Both the position numbers and the translations under genes were made by a program. DNA of 23,048 nt from CAYSLC01 sp964431545 (GTDB taxonomy: Bacteria > Desulfobacterota > Desulfobacteria > Desulfobacterales > JAABSP01): NCBI GenBank assembly GCA_964431545.1, contig CAYSLC010000069.1, positions 1 through 23,048 on the forward strand, in the 5' to 3' direction. Below are positions 1-7,725 of the stretch, in pieces (position 1 is the stretch's first letter; every line of letters begins with the position of its first letter). A model generated the notes under the pieces. The model had not been told where the DNA came from. It did not search any database and saw only the letters and a program-made list of their open reading frames with translations.

Positions 1-49
1 TGGATCGGACCTCCCCCGGCGGCGTTTCAGAAATACATCCCATGCCCCA

Positions 50-78
50 TTCAAAACATTCCGCAAGCCCATTATATT
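50..78 (+). promoter_or_regulatory. Putative sigma-70-type promoter of the cfa gene
   Basis: A -35-like TTCAAA (50-55) and a -10-like TATATT (73-78) are separated by 17 nt, and the stretch is AT-rich compared with its surroundings. It lies 71 nt before the chosen ATG of the fatty acid synthase gene. Spacing and the -10 box are good, but the -35 box matches only four of six consensus positions. Assigned by eye. Confidence 0.45.
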
Positions 79-148
79 TTATAGAGGAGGCAGCGCATTG
101 CGTTTCACCCTTTTCACGAAAAAACGTATCCACATGAAGGAGGTCGGG

Positions 149-1267
149 ATGAGATTCGAATCCAAACACCTGATTGAGGAATTGCTGGAAACGGCCGGGA
201 TCCAGGTCGATGGCGACCATCCCTGGGATATTCGGGTGACCGACGAGCGGTTCCACGACCGGGTCCTTCGGGACAAAAGCCTCGGCCTGGGGGAGAGTTA
301 TATGGACGGGTGGTGGGAGTGCGACCGCATCGATCAGTTGATCCAACGGATCATCGATGCCAGACTCGATCGAAAACTGAAAAACAACCTCCGGCTCACC
401 GCGGCGCTGTTGACGGCCAAGCTCGTAAACCGCCAATCCAGGTCCCGCTCCGATGAAGTGGCCGAGCGCCACTACAATCTCGGCAACGACCTGTTTCTCT
501 CTTTTTTGGATCCGTATAAACAGTACAGCTGCGCGTTTTTTGACGGTTCGGGCGATCTGGACGCCGCCCAGCGCAATAAAATGGCACTCATCTGTAAAAA
601 ATTGGAACTGAAAAGAGAGGACCATGTTCTCGATATCGGATCGGGCTGGGGCGGACTCGCCAAATTCATGGCCGAGGCGTACGGCTGCCGGGTGACCGGC
701 GTCAACATCTCCGACGAGCAGCTCCGGTTTGCCGAAAACGACTGCCGGAACCTTCCCGCTCAATTCATCCACCGGGATTACCGGGATTTGGAGGGCCGGT
801 ACGACAAGATCGTCTCGGTGGGGATGTTCGAGCACGTGGGGCGGAAGAATTACGACCAGTTCATGGAATCGACTTATCGCTGTCTGAAGCCGGGCGGTAT
901 CTTTCTGCTCCATACCATCGGAAGCAACGAATCGAAGGTCAGCTGTGACCCGTGGGTGGAGAAATACATCTTTCCGAACGGCATGCTGCCGAGCATCCGT
1001 CAGATCGCCGAGGCGATCGAGGGGCGGTTCGTCATGGAGGACTGGCACAACTTCGGCCCCGACTATGACAGGACCTTGATGGCGTGGCACCGGAACTTCA
1101 CCTCGGCCTGGCCGAAACTGAAGGAGCGGTATGGCGAGCGGTTCAGGCGGATGTGGGAGTTCTACCTGCTCTCCTGCGCCGGCGCCTTCCGGGCCCGAAG
1201 CATCCAGCTCTGGCAGATCGTCCTGACCCACCAGGGGAGCCGGCAGCCGGAATGCCGGTATGGATGA
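149..1267 (+). CDS. cfa: Cyclopropane-fatty-acyl-phospholipid synthase
   Basis: This SAM-dependent enzyme adds a methylene group across the double bond of unsaturated acyl chains in membrane phospholipids, typically in stationary phase or under acid stress. The 372 residues align along almost their whole length with E. coli Cfa (382 aa). Visible motifs are SLGLGESYMDGWWECD near the N-terminus, the SAM-binding VLDIGSGWGG at residues 160-169, IVSVGMFEHVG, and DWHNFGPDYD. The residues that hold bicarbonate in E. coli Cfa (Cys in QYSC, Glu in MFEHVG, His and Ile in LLHTIG, Tyr in PDYD) are all present. ATG 149 follows AAGGAGGT. A TTG at 98 behind GAGGAGG would add 17 residues and cannot be excluded. 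The gene is monocistronic here, converging on the next gene with 27 nt between stops. Confidence 0.96.
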   Translation: MRFESKHLIEELLETAGIQVDGDHPWDIRVTDERFHDRVLRDKSLGLGESYMDGWWECDRIDQLIQRIIDARLDRKLKNNLRLTAALLTAKLVNRQSRSRSDEVAERHYNLGNDLFLSFLDPYKQYSCAFFDGSGDLDAAQRNKMALICKKLELKREDHVLDIGSGWGGLAKFMAEAYGCRVTGVNISDEQLRFAENDCRNLPAQFIHRDYRDLEGRYDKIVSVGMFEHVGRKNYDQFMESTYRCLKPGGIFLLHTIGSNESKVSCDPWVEKYIFPNGMLPSIRQIAEAIEGRFVMEDWHNFGPDYDRTLMAWHRNFTSAWPKLKERYGERFRRMWEFYLLSCAGAFRARSIQLWQIVLTHQGSRQPECRYG

Positions 1268-1294
1268 ACCTCCGGCGGTCCCGGGCAGCCCTCT

Positions 1295-2149
1295 TTAGCC
1301 TGTCCACCCCCGAGGATCACCGAATGCCAGGGAGACGTAGCTGACGCTCGAGGTCTCGTCGCCGGTGATATCGGCCGACGTGTAGTAGGTCAGCATCTTT
1401 CCGGATGCGGATTCGGGGAGCAGTTCCAGCAGGACGGCGATGGGATGGGCGCCGCAGATGGTGGCGCCCGTCCTGCCGAGATAGTGGAGAAACCCGGGGC
1501 CGTCTTTCTCCAGGATCTCCGCCACCCCGTCCATGTCGAGACGGCGGATCTTCTTTAGGACGTCGGTCTGGTAGGGCACATACCCGAACCGGGGACCCTG
1601 GTGAGTGAAATCCGAGGAGACCACCACCAGATCCCCCGGCCGAAGGATCTTCCCGAGGGTCCGGGCGACCGGGCCGTGGTCCCCTTCCGCCAGTTGACCG
1701 ACCAGCAGGGGCACCAGATCGAATCCGCGTCCCAGGCTCACCTGTAGAAACGGGAGCTGGACTTCCAGGGAATGCTCCCGTTCCCCGTCCTCCGGGATGG
1801 CCTGGAAGTGGGTCTGTTCCATCAGGAAGTTCGCTGCGTCCTGGTCCACGGGAACGGTCCCGAGGGGGGTTTCATAGGCGTCCGTTCGGGTTACGGCGAC
1901 CCCCCGGAAAGGGATGGAATGGGAGGGGGCCAGAACGACCGTCCGATGGATCCGTTCCGGATCGAGGAGCTTGAATCCGTAGGCGGCGGCCGCTCCGGAG
2001 AATTCATATCCGGCGTGAGGGCTGATCAGCCCGATGAGATCCCCTTCGGGTCTTTCGGGGCGGGCCTTCTCCAGGTATCCGAGGATCTCCCGTTTCAGGG
2101 TGTCGGGGTCGGCGCTGTAGAAGGCACCGGCCACGGCCGAAGTTCTCAT
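1295..2149 (-). CDS. amrB: AmmeMemoRadiSam system protein B (MEMO1 family)
   Basis: This is a 284-residue MEMO1-like protein, related in fold to class III extradiol dioxygenases. In bacteria it is named AmrB because it often sits with an AMMECR1-domain protein (AmrA) and a radical SAM enzyme (AmrS); its reaction is not established. Motifs are SPHAGYEFSG (His45), LAPSH (His77), EHSLEVQLPF (His126), SSDFTHQG (Asp180, His183) and ATICGAHP (Cys232). His45, His77 and Cys232 correspond to the metal-binding His, His and Cys of human MEMO1, so an intact metal site is likely. ATG 2149 is preceded by AAAGGAGGAA. No AmrA or AmrS partner is in the window. It follows the receiver-like gene after 93 nt and may be the last gene of the PRC-barrel transcript. 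Confidence 0.92.
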   Translation of the reverse strand: MRTSAVAGAFYSADPDTLKREILGYLEKARPERPEGDLIGLISPHAGYEFSGAAAAYGFKLLDPERIHRTVVLAPSHSIPFRGVAVTRTDAYETPLGTVPVDQDAANFLMEQTHFQAIPEDGEREHSLEVQLPFLQVSLGRGFDLVPLLVGQLAEGDHGPVARTLGKILRPGDLVVVSSDFTHQGPRFGYVPYQTDVLKKIRRLDMDGVAEILEKDGPGFLHYLGRTGATICGAHPIAVLLELLPESASGKMLTYYTSADITGDETSSVSYVSLAFGDPRGWTG

Positions 2150-2242
2150 GGTCTTCCTCCTTTGGGTTCCGTCGGTACCGGTCTGGGCTTACGGGTACCG
2201 ATCGGGTGAGGGCGAAGTCCGGCCGCGCGGCGGGGTGGCCCT

Positions 2243-2635
2243 TCAGACGCATTCGTTGTCCGGTTCGCCGCGGAGCAGAAGCCGGGCCAACCGTTCCACG
2301 TCCACCAGGGACATCCCTCCCAGGTTCGCGATGCAACATTCGGCGAGCTTCGCCCGTTCATCGAAAAGCTCCGTCTCCCGCTTGAAAAGGACGGCCACCG
2401 GCAGATCGGAATGGTCGGCCTTCAGTTCTGAAAAAGATTCCCATCCGGAGACCCCTTCCGCGTAAAGGCACAACAATACCGCATCCGCCGCCCCGATCTT
2501 TCGGGAATCGAGACGACCGGGGTCCCGGAGCATCGTCCGATACCCCAGCTCCTCGAACGCCTTTGCCAGATGGGTCAGCGACGGATCTTTCTCACCGCCG
2601 ATAATCAGAAAGGTGGCGGGTGTCCGGCTGGGCAC
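2243..2635 (-). CDS. Small receiver-like protein of unknown function
   Basis: This 130-residue cytoplasmic protein has no signal peptide. Alternating hydrophobic strands and helices (TFLIIGG, DAVLLCLY, LPVAVLFKRE, then a helix) recall a CheY-like or other small Rossmann-type fold. The acidic pocket of a true receiver is missing: GGEKD stands where paired aspartates would end strand 1, and no Asp follows the DAVLLCL strand. It is therefore unlikely to be phosphorylated in the classical way. The start is GTG 2635, which lies 2 nt after the stop of the PRC-barrel gene, with GAGGA inside that gene's last codons as ribosome site; translation is probably coupled. A Cys-Cys pair occurs at 100-101 and a Cys near the end (129). 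I do not recognise a named family. Confidence 0.75.
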   Translation of the reverse strand: MPSRTPATFLIIGGEKDPSLTHLAKAFEELGYRTMLRDPGRLDSRKIGAADAVLLCLYAEGVSGWESFSELKADHSDLPVAVLFKRETELFDERAKLAECCIANLGGMSLVDVERLARLLLRGEPDNECV

Positions 2636-2637
2636 GG

Positions 2638-3486
2638 CTAGTCCTCGTATGGATATTGCGGCGCGTCCTTCACTTCCTGAATCGAGATATCGTAGACCAG
2701 CCCGTATGCGGTGAATCCCAGGGGACGGTAGTCGATGGCCGCGTATTGGTCGTCGCCCAGGATCTCGTCGGAAGAGATCACGAGACGATCCACCTGCGTC
2801 TTCTCCGGATCGATGATCAGGTCCTCCACATAGCCGAGCTGGTCCCCGGAATTGTTGACCAGGTACCGGTCGATCACCACACTGGCCAAAAACTTGCCCG
2901 GGGAGAGCATCCACGCACGGGGAGAGTCGGCGCCGGAGGCGTATCGGGGCCGGTAGTTCCGTCTTCCCGGACCCGGCGGATAATCGGTCCACCGGCGGTC
3001 GTCGCCGTAATAATGGGACGGCGCGTAGAAGGACGTCCCGTCATCGGGGGAGTAGGCGGGCCGCCGATAGTAGGGGTCACCCGGATAGGGGAGGGCCCGG
3101 TAGAAGTACTCGGGCCGCAGTCCCCGTTCATAATAACTGAACTCCGACTTGTTGGTGAGCTGTTCCTTGGAGATGGAGGAGACCACGCCCCCCTCCCGGT
3201 CGATCTCGATCTGGTTCATGGATACCGCGACCCGTTTGTCGGCGATATCCCAGAAGCCGCCGGTCTCCAGGGTCAGATTCTTGACCCGGCCGCCTCTCCG
3301 GATCACCAGATCGTCCACCTCCCCGATCTTCTCCCCCTCGGCGTTGACCACCTCCTTGTCGATGATCCGGGAGGCCAAAAGATCCCCCGGCTTCGATTCC
3401 CGGGCCCATGGGACTTCCGGAAGTAGCAGGACCAAGGCCGGGATCAGGGCCGCGGCCGCAAGGATGATGATGCGCTTTTTATCCAT
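2638..3486 (-). CDS. Exported protein with two PRC-barrel domains
   Basis: This 282-residue protein has a signal sequence (residues 1-29: MDKKR, a long hydrophobic stretch, then VPWARE). Two PRC-barrel-like beta domains follow, at about 35-110 (GDLLASRIIDKEVVNAEGEKIGEVDDL) and 196-273 (GKFLASVVIDRYLVNNSG). The second keeps the GYVEDLIIDP strand pattern. The linker (about 117-190) is rich in Tyr, Pro, Arg and Asp and looks disordered. PRC barrels usually bind protein partners or tetrapyrrole/RNA-processing factors; here the domain is exported and the partner is unknown. ATG 3486 follows GAGGAGGT, and a reading frame continuing upstream of it has no signal peptide or ribosome site. It heads a set with the receiver-like protein and probably AmrB. 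A partially uncleaved membrane anchor is also possible. Confidence 0.9.
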   Translation of the reverse strand: MDKKRIIILAAAALIPALVLLLPEVPWARESKPGDLLASRIIDKEVVNAEGEKIGEVDDLVIRRGGRVKNLTLETGGFWDIADKRVAVSMNQIEIDREGGVVSSISKEQLTNKSEFSYYERGLRPEYFYRALPYPGDPYYRRPAYSPDDGTSFYAPSHYYGDDRRWTDYPPGPGRRNYRPRYASGADSPRAWMLSPGKFLASVVIDRYLVNNSGDQLGYVEDLIIDPEKTQVDRLVISSDEILGDDQYAAIDYRPLGFTAYGLVYDISIQEVKDAPQYPYED

Positions 3487-3808
3487 GATGTACCTCCTCG
3501 ATGCTGCGTTTCCATGGGAGTGATCCCCCGCCGCCGACATGGCGCCGTGGAACCGGCTTCCCGAATGCCTTCTCGTCTGTCTACATTCCATTCTAACCGG
3601 CAGGCGGGCGGATTCGGAATAGGGGCAGGGGTGTAGACGGGTCCGGAAAAGTGAGTATTTTTGCCCCCGCGGGGCGGAGGATGAAACCCCGCTTGGTGTG
3701 GGGCCGAGTCAATTTTGACGTTTTGTTGTCCCGGGAAATGGGGTATACTTTCAGCGGTCCAATGGAAAAGGGGTCCCATCTTGAACCGAAAGAGAGCGAG
3801 GCGTTGTG
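3487..3808. promoter_or_regulatory. Divergent intergenic control region
   Basis: This 322-nt spacer lies between two divergent genes and has no supported gene. It includes the ribosome site of the PRC-barrel gene, a perfect 10-bp palindrome CCCCGCGGGG (3665-3674), a short inverted repeat GTCAA-TT-TTGAC (3708-3719) and a promoter-like element facing the + gene. The inverted repeat sits just upstream of that promoter and could be an operator, but five-base arms are short. No clear minus-strand promoter was found. Confidence 0.5.
3723..3749 (+). promoter_or_regulatory. Putative promoter of the substrate-binding protein gene
   Basis: A -10-like TATACT (3744-3749) differs from consensus at one base. 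A -35-like TTGTTG (3723-3728) lies 15 nt before it. A better -35 hexamer, TTGACG (3715-3720), is present but 23 nt away, too far for normal use. The -10 ends 59 nt before the ATG. Confidence 0.45.
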
Positions 3809-4972
3809 ATGAAAAACCGGATGGTCCGGCGCACCGTCGGCATGCTGGCGGCGCTGGTGTTGATGGCGGGAGGGCACGATGAAGCGGCTTCGGCGGACGG
3901 CGTTACCGAAGACGAGATCGTTTTGGGGCAGTCGTGTGCGCTGAGCGGCCCGAACGCCGCCCTGGGGATGACCATGAAATCGGGGCTCGAAGCCTGTTTT
4001 GCCCAGGTCAACGCGACAGGAGGCCTGGATGGCCGCTCCATCCGCCTGATCAGTCTGGATGACGGCTACGAACCGGTCCAGGCCATCCAGAACAGCCGGG
4101 AGCTTCTCGACAAAGAGGATATCTTTCTCCTCATCGGCCTGGTGGGGACCCCCACGGTAAAGGCGGTGCTGCCGGTGGCGGAGGAGGCCGGGGTTCCGCT
4201 CCTGGCCCCCCTGTCCGGGGCCGAGTACCTGAGAAATCCCCCCAATCGGCTGGTGGTCAACCTCCGGGCCGGTACCACCCAGGAGACGGCGGCCCTGGCC
4301 GAATACCTGGTGGAGCGGCGGAGCCTGACCCGGATCGCCTGCTTCGTGCAGAACGACAGCTTCGGCCAGGACGGCATGGACGGCATGCGGCGCGCCCTGG
4401 AGCGGTACGATCTCGATCTGGTGGCCACCGGAACCTACGAGCGCAACACCATGGCGGTGAAAGGGGGGCTCCTCAAGATCCACGAGGCCCGGCCCGAGGC
4501 GGTGGTGATGGTGGGCACCTACGGACCCTGCGCCGAGTTCATCAAGCTGGGCCGGAGCCTGGGGATGGCGGAGACCCTCTTTTGCACCCTCTCGGCCGTG
4601 GGGCCCGTCCCCTTTCTGGCGGTGGCCGGCGAGGCCGCCGAGGGCTGCATCATCAGCCAGGTGATGCCCATGCCCACGGCGGACCACCCCCCCCTGATCG
4701 GCCAGTACCGCCGGGCCATGGAGACCTACGCGCCGGAGGCCCTGGTGGGGTTCGTGAGCCTGGAGGGGTACCTGGCCGGACGCCTCTTCGTGGAGCTGGC
4801 CAAGGCCATGAAGATGGAAAAACGGCAGGGGATTCTCGATGCGGTGGCCAAGATGCGCTATCTCCAGATCGGCGGGCTCACCCTCTCCTTCGGCCCGCTG
4901 GACAACCAGGGATTCGACGGCGTCTTTTTGAGCGTGGTCCGGGACGGGGCCATCATCCCCCTCGACCCGTAG
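3809..4972 (+). CDS. Periplasmic substrate-binding protein, branched-chain amino acid (type 1) family
   Basis: This 387-residue protein has a signal peptide (about 1-30, KNRMVRR then a hydrophobic stretch ending near AASA). It has the two-lobed type-1 periplasmic binding fold seen in Leu/Ile/Val, amide and aromatic-acid ABC transporters. Family signatures are GVTEDEIVLGQSCALSGP at the first strand, VNATGGLDGRSIRL, DDGYEP and a central IACFVQNDSFGQDG motif. The family's usual length is about 370-400 residues, so it is complete. ATG 3809 is chosen over the adjacent GTG 3806 because GAGG (3798-3801) is well spaced. No permease or ATPase gene is nearby, so it is an orphan binding protein that could deliver a ligand to a distant transporter or to a sensor. 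It converges on the chemoreceptor gene with 27 nt between stops. The ligand cannot be told from sequence. Confidence 0.92.
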   Translation: MKNRMVRRTVGMLAALVLMAGGHDEAASADGVTEDEIVLGQSCALSGPNAALGMTMKSGLEACFAQVNATGGLDGRSIRLISLDDGYEPVQAIQNSRELLDKEDIFLLIGLVGTPTVKAVLPVAEEAGVPLLAPLSGAEYLRNPPNRLVVNLRAGTTQETAALAEYLVERRSLTRIACFVQNDSFGQDGMDGMRRALERYDLDLVATGTYERNTMAVKGGLLKIHEARPEAVVMVGTYGPCAEFIKLGRSLGMAETLFCTLSAVGPVPFLAVAGEAAEGCIISQVMPMPTADHPPLIGQYRRAMETYAPEALVGFVSLEGYLAGRLFVELAKAMKMEKRQGILDAVAKMRYLQIGGLTLSFGPLDNQGFDGVFLSVVRDGAIIPLDP

Positions 4973-4999
4973 CCGGACTTCGCTTTTCATCCCAAGGGC

Positions 5000-7612
5000 T
5001 CAAGCGTCGTCGATGACGAAGTCGGCCGTCGACTTGATCATCCGGGAGATCCGCCGCTTGGTCCCGCGGTCGATCTTCGCGAAGGCGACGCCGATCAGGT
5101 GACGCCCGTCCGCGGTGTTGCCGGCCTCCCGGGCCACCTTCCCATGGATGGGCCGAATCTTGCGCCCGTCGCTTTCGAAGACGATCTTCCCCGGCGTGCC
5201 GATGTCGACGGGCTCCTTGAGCGCGATCAGGGCCCCGCCGATGCTCAGGTTCTTGGTGATGAAGGGGGCTCCCGACCGGTTTTTCCGGGTGTGGAACCGA
5301 CCCCGGACGGCGTTGGGCACCCGGAAATACCGCTGGAGAAAATTCTTCTCCTCCATGCTCCTGAGGATCCGGATGTAGCTGAGCATGTACTCGGTCTGTG
5401 CGTCGAGTTCCTTGAAGACATCCGCCGACTGCCGAACCTTGTTGACGTTGACCGCCACCAGCCCCTCCATGTCGCCGACCGACCCGCCGATGGCCTCGAT
5501 CCCCCGGACCTGCTCCTGGAAGGCGCGGATGATGGCGCCCACCAGCTCCTCCATCCGGCCGATCCGCTCGGAGACCGCCGAAAAGCTCTGGTGGGTCTGG
5601 TCGATGAGGACGATCTCCTCTTCGATCTTTGCGATGATGTTGTCGGTGATGGCCGCCGTGGTCTTGGCGGCCTCCGTGGTCCGGGTGGCCAGGTTCCGCA
5701 CCTCCTCGGCCACCACCGCGAAGCCCCGGCCGCTCTCCCCGGCCCGGGCCGCCTCCACGGCGGCATTGAGGGAGAGCAGGTTGGTCTGGAAGGCGATGTC
5801 GTCGATGGTCCGGATGATCTTGTTGGCCTCCCGGCCCGCCGAAGAGATCTCCTGGATGGAATCGGTCAACGCCGTCATCGATTCCCCGGCCCGTCCCACC
5901 ACCTCGGAGGTCCGATCCATCAGCTCGTTGACCTGGTTGGCCGTCTCCTCGTTCCGGTGGACCGCCTCGACGATCTCCTTCACCGATCCGGCGGTCCGTT
6001 CCAGGGAGGCCTGCTCCTGGGTGGCCCCCAGGTAGAGTTCGTGGTTGACCGAAGAGACCTCCTTGGAGGCGTCCGCCACCCGCTTGACGCTGTGGCTCAT
6101 GCCGCCGGTGATGGTCTGGATGGTCTTGTTCATGGACCGGGAGGTGTACAGTCCCACCACCATGGCCAGGATCATCGCCGCCAGCCCCAGGGTGAGCTGG
6201 AAATACTGCCAGCGGGTGATCAGGGCCTTGCTCCGCTCCATGGTGGCGTTGGCCTCCGTCTTGATGGAGTTGGCCGCGTCGATGATGTAGGTGTCCACCC
6301 GCTGCATGTTCCGCCGGATGTCGGTGGAGATGGTCTGGAGTTCCTCGTTGGCGGAGATCTTCTCCTTGATGCCGGCGAACATCTCGGCGGTGAAGGCGGC
6401 CAGGGTATCGATCCGGTCGGCGATCTGGAGGGTGGTCTCGTTCTCGGGGAGGTTGATCAGGATCCGCCGGGTGTTCTCGATGAGGGTGGCGATCTCGCCG
6501 CCCACCACGTCCACGGAGGCGGCGTCCCCCTCCAGGAGGGCCTCCTTGATCTTGGCGTTGAGGGCGTTGCAGTGGGACTGGAGGGACATGGCCCCCTTGA
6601 CCGTGGACAGCACCGCCGTGGTGGTGCCGGTGGTCCGTTCCAGCCCTTTCTCGATGCCGCTCCGGGCCCCCTCGATGCGGATGGTGGAGTCGAACTCGGC
6701 GTCGTCCACGATCTTCATGGCGAGCTTGGTCACCGTCTTCAGCCCCTTCTCGGTCTGCTTCCGGAGGGCCTCCAGATCCCCTTGGGGGACAAAGATCCCC
6801 GTGCCCGGATCGAGGCGTGACTTCTTGGCCTTGAGCATCGCTCCGATGACCTGCTCCACCTCCGCCAGGATCTGGGAGATCCGGGCCGTGGTTTCGTTTT
6901 CCGGAAGCTTCTCCATCTCGGCGCGGGTGTTGGCCAGCAAAGTGGCGATCTCCGTCTCCGCGTACTCCACCAATGCCGTGTCCGCCGCCAGGAGGGCGTT
7001 CTTGACGTTGGCGTTGAGTTCGTTGGAGTGGGAGAGCAACGAGAGGGCCGCCTTGGTGGTGCCCAGGGCCTTCTTGGTGGTGGCGAACATGCCGTCGAAG
7101 CTGGCGGTGATCTCCCCCATGGAGGCCTTTACCTTGAGGGCGGAGTCGAACTTGGCGTCGTCGGCGATCTTCAGGGCCAGCTTGGTCACCTCGTCCAGCG
7201 CCGCCACATTGGACTGCCGGAGGCGGTTCAATTCGCCCACGGCGGTCAGCTGCCGCTCCTTGAGCTGGAGCAGCGTGCGCAGGGAATCGAAGATCTGCCC
7301 CCGCATGGCCTCGCTCTTTCGGCGGGCCTGCTGGATCAGCGCGTCGAGCTGGGCCCGGCGCTCTCCCAGCTCCTCGGCGGTGCGGGAGTTGATGATGGAG
7401 GAGACCAGCAGGCGCAGGGGCATGAGCTGTGTGATGATCACGTTCTGGTTGTCGATGTTCGATCCGATGTCCCTGGTGGTGACCCGCATGTCGGACTGGA
7501 TCTGCTGGAGGGAGACGATGCCCACCGTGGCCGAAATCCCGGTGATGGCGGCGCACAGCAGAAATCCTCCCAGGAGGCGCCACTGTAACGTAAGCTTTCG
7601 CAGGGATCCCAT
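5000..7612 (-). CDS. Methyl-accepting chemotaxis protein with duplicated sensor region and C-terminal PilZ domain
   Basis: This 870-residue transmembrane chemoreceptor has a membrane segment at about 13-38, a periplasmic, largely helical sensor region (39-470), a second membrane segment at about 472-490, a HAMP-like or linker segment, and a coiled-coil signalling domain. The conserved hairpin tip is at about 603-645 (DDIAFQTNLLSLNAA, then GRGFAVVAEEVRNLA) and contacts CheA and CheW. A PilZ domain follows (about 758-865) with N788-x-S790-x-x-G793. The first PilZ motif reads QRYFR instead of RxxxR, so the first c-di-GMP-binding Arg is Gln. The sensor is a tandem repeat (see repeat entry). ATG 7612 has AGGAG 7 nt ahead. 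An in-frame ATG at 7744 would overlap the nuclease-FtsK gene, has a poor ribosome site, and would put a Pro-rich stretch before the first membrane segment. Confidence 0.93.
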   Translation of the reverse strand: MGSLRKLTLQWRLLGGFLLCAAITGISATVGIVSLQQIQSDMRVTTRDIGSNIDNQNVIITQLMPLRLLVSSIINSRTAEELGERRAQLDALIQQARRKSEAMRGQIFDSLRTLLQLKERQLTAVGELNRLRQSNVAALDEVTKLALKIADDAKFDSALKVKASMGEITASFDGMFATTKKALGTTKAALSLLSHSNELNANVKNALLAADTALVEYAETEIATLLANTRAEMEKLPENETTARISQILAEVEQVIGAMLKAKKSRLDPGTGIFVPQGDLEALRKQTEKGLKTVTKLAMKIVDDAEFDSTIRIEGARSGIEKGLERTTGTTTAVLSTVKGAMSLQSHCNALNAKIKEALLEGDAASVDVVGGEIATLIENTRRILINLPENETTLQIADRIDTLAAFTAEMFAGIKEKISANEELQTISTDIRRNMQRVDTYIIDAANSIKTEANATMERSKALITRWQYFQLTLGLAAMILAMVVGLYTSRSMNKTIQTITGGMSHSVKRVADASKEVSSVNHELYLGATQEQASLERTAGSVKEIVEAVHRNEETANQVNELMDRTSEVVGRAGESMTALTDSIQEISSAGREANKIIRTIDDIAFQTNLLSLNAAVEAARAGESGRGFAVVAEEVRNLATRTTEAAKTTAAITDNIIAKIEEEIVLIDQTHQSFSAVSERIGRMEELVGAIIRAFQEQVRGIEAIGGSVGDMEGLVAVNVNKVRQSADVFKELDAQTEYMLSYIRILRSMEEKNFLQRYFRVPNAVRGRFHTRKNRSGAPFITKNLSIGGALIALKEPVDIGTPGKIVFESDGRKIRPIHGKVAREAGNTADGRHLIGVAFAKIDRGTKRRISRMIKSTADFVIDDA
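6431..7237 (-). repeat. Tandem duplication inside the chemoreceptor sensor region
   Basis: Receptor residues 126-242 (DNA 6887-7237) and 278-394 (DNA 6431-6781) align with a constant offset of 152 residues and no gap. Shared landmarks are VTKLALKIADDAKFDS versus VTKLAMKIVDDAEFDS, SHSNELNA versus SHCNALNA, EIATLLANTR versus EIATLIENTR, and LPENETT in both. Similarity weakens but continues for about 25 residues after each copy. By eye about half of the aligned residues are identical in the core. Confidence 0.88.
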
Positions 7613-7725
7613 GTACCGCTCCTGGATGGTCTTGCCGCCCGTGGGTGGCGGGCCGCCTTCGGTCCCGCGGATCTCCGTGGATGGGGGGGATCCGGCCGAT
7701 CTCCGTTCCGGGGGGGCCGGGGGGG

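Noticed and set aside
2150..2242. Two GGTACC sites in the gap before amrB as an operator
   Set aside because: The palindromes are only six bases, not symmetrically placed, and no promoter boxes accompany them.
4973..4999. Terminator between the convergent binding-protein and chemoreceptor genes
   Set aside because: The 27-nt gap has no convincing stem with a T-rich tail on either strand.
7683..7725. Three G7 tracts before the chemoreceptor as a phase-variation switch or G-quadruplex
   Set aside because: C7-C8 or G7-G8 runs also occur inside other genes here (for example 4687-4694, 15544-15551, 16190-16197), so they are expected from base composition. The preferred start at 7612 puts these outside the coding region.
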